Source: Acorus gramineus
Lineage: Eukaryota; Streptophyta; Magnoliopsida; Acorales; Acoraceae
Assembly: GCA_030737835.1 (NCBI GenBank)
Contig: JAUJYN010000017.1
Coordinates: 2,046,001-2,110,000, forward strand
Direction of reading: 5' to 3'
DNA: 64,000 nt
Positions 57,961-64,000 of this stretch are shown here, in pieces. Every line of letters begins with the position of its first letter. The stretch's first letter is position 1. The notes beneath the pieces are model-generated. The model worked only from the letters and a program-made list of their open reading frames with translations, did not search any database and had not been told where the DNA came from. The position numbers and the translations under genes are program-made.

Positions 57961-58584
57961 GTTGCTGATATGCAAGTGTGTGATATCGCGATGGGCGAGT
58001 ATCGAAAGTGGTTGTTCGAGTTGAGGAGGCCGGGTTGTAGCTGTCCTGGCAGAGAGTTCCCATCCGTTGGTACCACCGATGCAGTCGGAGGGGTACTGAT
58101 AGTGGGAGTATGCCCGGTACAGGCTACCCGGATGGGGATTAATGAATGATGTCACGGGCGTGGAATCGTTCTCCCCTTCGCCGGATCCGTGTAGTGACAG
58201 CCCCGGCGTTAGACAGGCTATCCTGACAAAGGACTCCCATCAGTAGGCACCTCCTGATTTGGTTTCGGACTGTGCTGAATCGTGGGAGTAGACTAGGTAA
58301 GCTACGGAGCGGGGAGAGGCTACCGGTGGACCAGGGGTGTAGAGCAGTCTAAGTCTCTCCCAAAGTCCCAAGATGTCTCCTTTCAGGAGTGAGGGTGTGG
58401 ATGAGGCGAAGACGGGTCGCCTCGTGACCCATTGTTGTTCGACCGTTCCCAAAGATGTTGGGTCCGGTCTTGTGATGGATGTTGAAGGACATCGATGGGA
58501 GATTATCTAGATGTAGATGATCCAGTGGGGTTGGTAGTGTTTTTTTAAGGGTGATGTCTTCTTCTAGTGTTCCTTCTGGATTAA

Positions 58585-58699
58585 GGGGCTTTGCGAGGAC
58601 AGCGTTGAGACCCGGGTTAGGGTACTCCGTGTTCCTTGTTTGGTTGTCGGGATATCCTATATCGGGACCTCATGGTGCCCTCCCGAGGTTTCTTTTCCC
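58585..58699 (+). repeat. Recurrent ~115-bp module, copy 8 (TE-8)
   Basis: Starts GGGGCTTTGCGAGGACAGCG and ends GAGGTTTCTTTTCCC, with flanks as in the TE-1 internal copy (AGTCAAGGAATACCTTAGAA follows). Confidence 0.85.
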
Positions 58700-58738
58700 A
58701 GTCAAGGAATACCTTAGAAGCATCACACTGATGGTGGA

Positions 58739-58801
58739 ACAAGTGCGAGTTTTGGTTGGAGCTTCTTCCCCGTGCGAGTTTTGGTTGGAGCTTCTTCCCC
58801 G
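58739..58801. repeat. 29-bp perfect tandem repeat (two units)
   Basis: GTGCGAGTTTTGGTTGGAGC followed by TTCTTCCCC is repeated twice without change between module copies 8 and 9. The identity suggests recent duplication. Confidence 0.85.
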
Positions 58802-58912
58802 TGTTTCGGGACCTCATGAGTTCGCGTGCGGCGCCAGTGTAAAGTTTTGAGGATGTGGTGTATTGCTCATTCAGGGATGTTGTCTTCTTCTAGACTTCCT
58901 ACTACGGATTAA

Positions 58913-59027
58913 GGGGCCTTGCAGGGTCAGCGTTGAGACCCGGGCTAGGGTACTCCGTGTTCCTTGTTTGGTTGTCGGGGTATCCTATATCGGGACCTCA
59001 TGGTGCCCTGCCAAGGTTTCTTTTCCC
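58913..59027 (+). repeat. Recurrent ~115-bp module, copy 9 (TE-8)
   Basis: Starts GGGGCCTTGCAGGGTCAGCG and ends CAAGGTTTCTTTTCCC. Together with its flanks it repeats copy 8 at a spacing of about 328 bases. The TE-1 internal flank (GAGTTCGCGTGCGGCGCCAG, near 58818) precedes it. Confidence 0.85.
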
Positions 59028-59056
59028 AGTCAAGGAATACCTTAGAAGCATCAAAT

Positions 59057-59235
59057 TGATGGTCAAAGTCAAGGGTCAAACTTGACTTGGTAAAAGTCAA
59101 GGGTCAAGTCAAGGGTCAAACTAACTTGGTAACAAACAAAACCAATTGATCAAGTCAAGGGTCAAACTTGACTTGGTAAAAGTCACCTTTGACTCGGTCA
59201 AAGTCACCTTTGACTCAGTCAAGTCTCCCAATGAC
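59057..59235. repeat. Degenerate repeats of GTCAAGGGTCAAACTTGACTTGG
   Basis: Three or four imperfect copies of a unit with the words AAGTCAAGGGTCAAACTTGA and GTCACCTTTGACTCGGTCAA occur here. The TE-5 left LTR has one set at 41640-41725, so the unit has expanded at the TE-8 to TE-5 join. Confidence 0.75.
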
Positions 59236-59498
59236 TTTTCGCTTGGTCAAAACCCGGATACGATTCGAAACTGCAAAATTCTGAACGTTACCGGAATTCG
59301 ATGAAATTTTCGTGAGTGGCTTGAAATGGCACCAAGACACATAATATGCAGTTAGGTTTTCAATCGGAGTCCTTAGGCTCAGGATTATAGCTAAAAGTCT
59401 AAAATTTTAGCGGTTCCGATCGAAAAAAGAAAAGAGTTGAAAAACTGCCAGAATGCTCCAATGGTGATAAGAAGGCTAAAAGTGACACATATATAACA
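59061..59498 (-). repeat. TE-5 right LTR, end part
   Basis: From CAAGTCTCCCAATGACTTTT (59219) to CACATATATAACA (59498) it matches the left LTR end, and it adjoins the Tat right part after the duplication GTAGC. Confidence 0.85.
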
Positions 59499-60035
59499 GT
59501 AGCTAAAGTGGGCAGTGGAGCTATCAGCCTTTGATATCCACTATCAGCCCAAAAATGCATTTAAAGGCTAGGTGGTCGCAGACATCATTGTCAACCTCAC
59601 GCCAGCCGTGCAGCTTGTCTGCACCGTCTCTGACTTCAGGCCAATTTCTTGGACACTCCACGTCGATGGGGCATCCAATCGAAAAGGGGCAGGTGCAGGG
59701 ATGATCCTGCGAAGTGAGGACTAATTCCTGTTCTAACATGCGATCATGCTTGGCTTCATGGCTTCCAACAACGAAGCAGAATATGAGGCCCTGATCGTGG
59801 GTTTGGAATTCGCTATAGATCTCTCTGTCCATAAATTGGTGATCTATAGTGATTCCCAGCTCGTGGAATGCCAAAGTACTAGAGAGTACCAGACGAAAGA
59901 CGAGCGCATGGCTGCCTACCAGAGCTATGCGCAAACCCTGCTCACACAAATCGGCGGCTGGAAGATCAACTCGATCGATCGTGAGTAGAACACCCAAGCT
60001 GACGCCCTGGCAAATTTGGCCAGTGCTCTAGAAGG
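59499..60035 (+). pseudogene. TE-4 second (archaeal-type) RNase H
   Basis: After the end of the first RNase H (ISAFDIHYQPK-like words near 59524) comes an extra RNase H. Its motifs are HVDGASNRKGAGAGMIL (59656-59706, first Asp), [17 protein letters not shown] (59755-59805, Glu) and [10 protein letters not shown] (59839-59868, Asp), ending with the DALANL word near 60004. A second RNase H of this form is known in Tat elements. In-frame stops (for example at 59986-59988) break it. Confidence 0.87.
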
Positions 60036-60159
60036 AGAACCATCTCGTGAGATTTGGTCGAGTTTCTGGGGGAGCCGAGCATCTCTCAACATGAATCCGT
60101 CATGGTGGTAGATCCGGAACCCCGAACAGAAACTTAGATGGATCCCATCATGTCACACC

Positions 60160-61313
60160 TTAAGGATGACATCTTCCCGCCGGATAAGGAGGAAGCCAGG
60201 AAAATTAGGAATCGATAGGCTTGGTTGTACAAGCAAAGCTTCAGCGGCCTGCTCTTGCGATGTGTCTCCCTTGTTGAAGCCAAAGAAATGCTTCAGCGGT
60301 CCCTGGCTCACCGCATATTGACTGCTGGTTACTTCTAGCTGACCCTCGCAAAAGATTCACTCGATCTCGTGAGGAGATGCGACAAATGTCAGCGATTTGG
60401 CCTGCTGATCCATCGACCCGCCAGGGATTTGAATACCCTTCAAAGTCCCTGGCTATTTGCCCAAAGGGGGTTCGATATTGTCGGACCCATGCCCATGGCA
60501 CCATCTCAGAAGCGGTTCCTGCTGGTTGCTACCGACTACTTCACCAAATGGGTGGAAGCCGTGGCCCTGGCCAGGATTCGTGATGTCGAGGTGCGAAGTT
60601 TCCTATGGAAAAAGATTGTATGTAGGTTCACGGTATCGAATACCATAATCTTTCGATAATGGAATACAGTTCGACAATGCTAGCACAAGGGAGTTTTGTG
60701 AGGAGCTGGGAATAAAGCATATGTTCTCTTCCCCTCGTTATCCCCAAGGTAACGGGCAGGCAGAGATCACTAACCGTACCATTCTGGATGGGATCAAGAA
60801 GTGCCTCGACGTAGCAAAAGGAAACTGGGTCAATGAACTCCCCTCGGTATTATGGGCTTACCGCATAACAGTACGAAGGGCTATGGGCGAAACCCCATTT
60901 TCCCTGGCCTTTGGTGTCGAAGCAGTAATTCCTATAGAGCTTGGGATCCCAACTTTCAGGATTGAAAACTTCGAGCCACGCGCTAATGAAGAAGTTCTCG
61001 TGTCTAACTTGGACCTAAGGGATGAGCGAAGGGAAGCGGCTTCCATCAGGATGGTAAACTACCGGAACCAGATTGCACAAAGCTACAACAAAGAGGGTTT
61101 CGCGACGAAGCTTTCGAGTTGGAGATCTGGTCCCTCAAGAGGTATTCCCCGAATCCCAAAAATGATCTGATGGTAAACTCAGACATAGCTAGGAGAGACC
61201 ATATAAAGTCGTCGGGCTAGGTCCAAAAGGAGCTTACTACTTAGAATGAATGAATGGAGAGGCACTCATATAACCTCGCAATGTAATGCTTCTGAAAAAG
61301 TACTACTTTTGAA
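60160..61313 (+). pseudogene. TE-4 integrase
   Basis: The N-terminal finger shows RRCDKCQRFGLLIHRPA (from 60372). The core has FDIVGPMPMAPSQKRFLLVA with catalytic Asp near 60474, TDYFTKWVEA, a degraded FDNAST box near 60671 and SSPRYPQGNGQAEITNRTI with catalytic Glu (60757-60759). The frame 60721-61170 continues through VLWAYRITVRRAMGETPFSL. The end, GPYKVVGLGPKGAYYLE and LKKYYF, is reached through a frameshift near 61140, with stops near 61245 and 61311. There is no chromodomain, as expected for Tat. Confidence 0.87.
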
Positions 61314-61966
61314 ATAAAAAGTTTTTCACTTGGTTTCTATTCGTTCTGAATATTTTATGTGAATGGAAGCCCATTCGAGGTCGCGCGAGAACTTGGTTTC
61401 AAATAAGCACTCTTGGAAAGAGGTCGTGAGAATAGCACTCTTGACAAGAGGTCACGAGAAAAGCACTTTATGGAGGTCACGCGTTGATCCAGTTCAGGTC
61501 GATCAGATGAGCACTCTTCTTAGAAGAGGTCGCGTTGGGGACGCCCCATCCATCGATTAAGCACTCAAGTAAAAGGCAACAAAAAGTGGAATGCATAGGA
61601 TACACTCACAAGATGAGGTCGTTAGGAAGTACAAACTTCCCCTATGCCCACTAAGGTCTCCAAGGGCCAACAAGAAATGGAATGCATAGGATACACTCAC
61701 AAGATGAGGTCGTTAGGAAGTAAAAGCTTCCCCTATGTCCATTAAGTTCTCAAAGGGCTAAGGCCCTATGACCAGATTTCGAAGGTCGCAAGGCAAGGAT
61801 AAGCAAAATTAGTCCATTAAATGGGCTTAAATTCTGAAAGGGTACGTCCCTATTATCCTAGCGAACAAGCACTCCAAGCATACACGTTATGCAAACAAGT
61901 GAAGAAACGAGTAGACATTAAGAGGACAAGTCATTTAAAGAAAACATTGTCTTTACAAAATGTCAA
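61314..61966 (+). other. TE-4 3' untranslated region with repeats
   Basis: No coding frame is convincing (61363-61560 is open but repetitive). It holds a GAGGTCGYGAGAA..AGCACTCTT motif about five times (61374-61535) and a 91-bp tandem pair (61577-61667 and 61668-61758). Such repeat-bearing spacers between pol and 3' LTR are usual in Tat elements. Confidence 0.7.
61577..61758. repeat. 91-bp tandem duplication in TE-4
   Basis: The unit contains GGAATGCATAGGATACACTC, ACAAGATGAGGTCGTTAGGA and CTTCCCCTATG, and begins at 61577 and 61668. The copies differ at about ten positions. Confidence 0.88.
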
Positions 61967-62176
61967 TCACAAATGAGACCCATAATCGGGATCAGACCCA
62001 GAACCAGGGGAGGAAGCGCTAGCGACGTGAGGAGAGACATAGTTCGACCTGTCTTCATATCCTTGAAGATATCCATGATCGTAATTTTTGTCGGCACAGG
62101 TCGTCAAAGAACCCGAGATCTCCTGTATCTGGTTTCTCATCGACGCGAAGTCTTCGTTTTGACCCTTCCCCAGTCC
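61967..62176 (-). pseudogene. TE-4 antisense ORF, C-terminal fragment
   Basis: On the strand opposite to pol, an uninterrupted frame of about 69 codons runs from the LTR junction at 62176 to a TGA at 61967-61969. The product has SMRNQIQEISGSLTTCAD, then YDHGYLQGYEDRSNYV and an acidic, Ser-rich tail SASSPGSGSDPDYG. Several Tat-type elements carry an antisense ORF at just this place, between pol and the 3' LTR, whose function is not established. The N-terminal part is cut off by the LTR at 62177. The match is by position, strand and openness; I cannot confirm homology here. Confidence 0.55.
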
Positions 62177-62586
62177 TGTTATATGTGTGTCATTTTGAGC
62201 CTATGGTCTTAACTGTGTAAATTTTGACAATTTCTTTTTCGATAGGAGTCGCTAAAATTTTAGACTTTTAGCTATCTGCGTGAGTTCAAATACTCTAATT
62301 GAAAATCTAACTGTGTATTATTGATCCTGTTACCATTTAGTATCACCCATAAAAATTTCATCGAATTCCGATAACGTTTTAAAAATTATGCAGTTCAAAA
62401 CCGTATCCAGGTTTGGGCGTTACTGGTTTGGTGGGTGGCATAGTGTTTGGATATTTTGGTGAATATGATCAACTCTTGCTAACCTTACCCCCCACCTTTC
62501 TTAATAGTTAAGTAACCATTTGTTATTCAGATTGTTAGTGGGTGAGTTTAGGTTAGGCATACCCCCTCTTTATTTCCATTGCTCTC

Positions 62587-62642
62587 ACCGCCCCGCCCCC
62601 CCCCCCACCCCAAGAGAACTTTTGATCTCTCTCTCTCTCTCT

Positions 62643-62673
<31 letters not shown>

Positions 62674-62710
62674 GTCCTTCTCTTCCTCGCTATCTCTTTG
62701 CCCCCCCCCC
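62587..62710. repeat. Poly-C, (CT)n and (CTCTCA)n simple repeats
   Basis: A CCGCCCCCCCCCCC run is followed by CTCTCTCTCTCTCTCT, then CACTCTCACTCTCACTCTCA and a second C run. This is the inverted counterpart of 30980-31053 in TE-3. Confidence 0.85.
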
Positions 62711-63094
62711 TTGTTGATTTGAAAAGGAAAAGAAGGGGAACAAGAAGCACAAGAAGGAAGAAGAAGTGTTTGAAGCAGAAAAAAAAGGTGTGTGTGTGCA
62801 TGTTGCTATTGTTGTTGTCGATTCACTTCTCTCAATCTCCCTCTCATGCCTTCCCCCCCCCCCATGTTTTTCAGCCAAAGAAGGGCTGGTGGAGAGGCTG
62901 TGGAGGTAGTGATAGTGGTGGTGGTGGTTGTGGTGACCGTGGGTGCATCGAGGGCCACCAAACCTCCCCTTTCCCTTCCCCCTCTCATGCTGAGTTTTTC
63001 CCCCTTCTTTTCCTTGGGTTTTTGGTAGTAGAGGCTGTTAGAGGGGTCTTGCATGCTAGATTATTGGGTTAGGGTGTGTGGGGAGGGGTCTTGG

Positions 63095-63370
63095 GTGGCT
63101 GGGCTCGCACGCAAGTCTATCCGCGCGCGTGCACGCATAGACGTGCATGTAGAGGGGTGCAAGCAGGTGCGTGGGCGTGCACGCGGGGGTAGGCAGGCTG
63201 CATGTCTGGACGCCAGTGGGCAAGGGGGCACGTGCACGCGTGCATGCACATGTGTACGTGTGCGGGGGCCACGAGTGTGGCTGCCTGAGGGCTCGGGTGG
63301 GTGCTGGGGCACTCGGGCATGCGCGCGTACGTGCGTGCTTACATGCGTGTGAGCCCGTATGCGTGCATGT
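63095..63370. repeat. CpG/TpG-rich tract in TE-9 LTR
   Basis: About 275 bases of GCGTGCACGCG type with more TG and CA than the other tracts, as expected if methylated CpG has begun to decay. Open frames here are compositional. Confidence 0.75.
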
Positions 63371-63909
63371 CTAAGTCTTAGGCATTTCCAGTTAATTCCA
63401 AGTGTTTTAATGTAGTTATACTCACCATATTGAATGCCCTTGTCTTTCTGATCTTGGCGAACGGTCACGCAACGACCCGGTTGTAGTGAGTGGGTCGATC
63501 CAACCCAGTTGGGAGGTGTTCGATGCACGTAGACGTGCATTGCCCTCCCCTGGGGCACCATAACTGCATATTGACCTTGTTTGTATGTATATGTTATTGC
63601 TTGCCTTGCTAGGTTGCATCCATGCCATATTAGATATCGTATGCTAGGACTATGAATCCTAGTATCATGTGTAGGGACCCATGTTTATCTATGCATCATG
63701 TCCCATGCTAGCTTAACCATGATTTATACATGCTCCCATCTTGTCTAAGCATATCCTTAGTCTGTCTATGAAGAAGCATAAGTGTAGGCATGCCTTAAAT
63801 GATATTATGACCTTGTGGTTATACTTATTTAGATGCTTCCATGATTAAATTCCATGTATAATTATTATGCTTGTTATATATTTAATATATGCTTATATTA
63901 AGCCATGAA

Positions 63910-64000
63910 TGTCACACCCCAGGGCGGCCGTCCCAGAAACGTGGCAATACATAGAATATCACCTATCAATACCTGTGGTCAGCAAAGACTCCAACAACAA
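63910..64000 (-). repeat. Start of a further Tekay-type LTR (TE-10), runs off the window
   Basis: TGTCACACCCCAGGGCGGCC begins at 63910, and the following text (CAATACCTGTGGTCAGCAAA, GACTCCAACAACAA) follows the TE-1 LTR. Only 91 bases are in view. Confidence 0.82.

Larger units (their letters stand above)
55231..59060 (+). mobile_element. TE-8: inverted composite of LTR, gag start and rearranged LTR/internal pieces
   Basis: In plus orientation it starts with an LTR (55231-57629), primer site (57635-57646) and the gag start (57751-57960). Then come inverted TE-1-type LTR sequence (about 57960-58550), and two copies of TE-1-type internal sequence with the module (58553-58740 and 58869-59055). 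It sits in the TE-5 right LTR, where roughly 750 bases of LTR present on the left side (about 40890-41640) are missing. I see no target duplication. It looks like an insertion followed by internal recombination and deletion. Confidence 0.75.
39354..59498 (-). mobile_element. TE-5: Tekay-lineage chromovirus carrying three further insertions
   Basis: The outer LTR ends are TGTCACACCCC at 39354 and CACATATATAACA ending 59498. The left LTR is 39354-45719, interrupted by TE-6. The internal region is 45720-53699, interrupted by TE-7. The right LTR is 53700-59498, with its middle replaced by the inverted composite TE-8. Gag, PR, RT, RH, INT and chromodomain are all present in order on the minus strand, but with stops and frameshifts. 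The primer site, polypurine tract and a 4/5 target duplication in the Tat element support the boundaries. The LTR subfamily is close to TE-2 but lacks the ~115-bp module. Confidence 0.9.
35810..62176 (+). mobile_element. TE-4: Tat-lineage Ty3/Gypsy retrotransposon, split by TE-5
   Basis: Left part 35810-39353 holds an LTR remnant, primer site, gag, protease and RT. Right part 59499-62176 holds the second RNase H, integrase and 3' region. TE-5 sits between them with flanks ATAGC (39349-39353) and GTAGC (59499-59503), a 4/5 target duplication. Reading across the join, the RNase H region continues in the expected order. Tat features are the TGGCGCCGTCTGTGGG primer site, DTGSSADILF protease, dual RNase H and an antisense ORF remnant after pol. 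No complete LTR is present at either end. Confidence 0.9.
62177..63909 (+). repeat. Inverted partial LTR (TE-9)
   Basis: Starts TGTTATATGTGTGTCATTTT and at first follows the inverted end of the TE-3 LTR (for example TCGAATTCCGATAACGTTTT, GTTAGTGGGTGAGTTTAGG). After a (CT)n and poly-C zone (62587-62710) and a CpG-rich tract (63095-63370) it follows the TE-5/TE-2 type (CCAACCCAGTTGGGAGG, CCCTCCCCTGGGGCACCAT). It ends at 63909 where a minus-oriented LTR begins, so the rest is missing or lies outside the window. Confidence 0.8.

Overview
This window is a nest of plant LTR retrotransposons. I see no host gene that I can recognise, and no rRNA, tRNA or CRISPR array. The coding sequence that can be identified belongs to two Ty3/Gypsy lineages. 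One is a chromodomain-bearing Tekay/Del-type chromovirus (single gag-pol frame, initiator tRNA-Met primer site, C-terminal chromodomain, very long LTRs). The other is a Tat-type element (primer site TGGCGCCGTCTGTGGG, protease motif DTGSSADILF, an extra RNase H, and an antisense ORF remnant after pol). These lineages, the element-in-element layout and a Mutator-type MITE point to a repeat-rich flowering plant nuclear genome. I cannot name the species.

Layout, left to right. 1-4821 is AT-rich sequence without recognisable genes; its right part may be a diverged LTR that resumes at 25849-27710. TE-1 (4822-25848, minus) has LTRs of about 3.65 kb and a 2.7 kb decayed internal region. Its right LTR is split by TE-2 (13015-24011, minus), the best preserved Tekay copy, with LTRs of about 3.0-3.1 kb and gag-PR-RT-RNaseH-INT-chromodomain broken by a few small lesions. 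A Mutator-like MITE lies at 26132-26671. TE-3 (27711-35809, minus) is related to TE-1 and has the same reduced internal plan; its right LTR ends abruptly at 35809. TE-4, the Tat element (plus), begins there and is split in two (35810-39353 and 59499-62176) by TE-5 (39354-59498, minus), a second Tekay copy. TE-5 in turn carries three insertions: TE-6, a mosaic solo LTR in its left LTR (41847-45561); TE-7, a solo LTR inside its protease region (49050-52095); and TE-8, an inverted composite in its right LTR (55231 to about 59060). An inverted partial LTR (62177-63909) and the first 91 bases of another LTR (63910 on) close the window.

Element boundaries were placed by pairing LTR starts (TGTCACGCCCC...) and ends (...ACA next to a polypurine tract), and by 5-bp target duplications where visible. 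All Tekay elements except TE-8 and the LTR at 62177 are on the minus strand, so TG...CA as read on the plus strand is the reverse of the transcribed sense.

No element looks autonomous now. The clearest points for follow-up are these: a roughly 115-bp module found nine times, with filled and empty sites and 7-11 bp flanking duplications; mosaic LTRs built from two LTR subfamilies; the shared internal plan of TE-1 and TE-3, which suggests a non-autonomous family; long CpG-rich tracts inside the LTRs; and a truncated antisense ORF in the Tat element.
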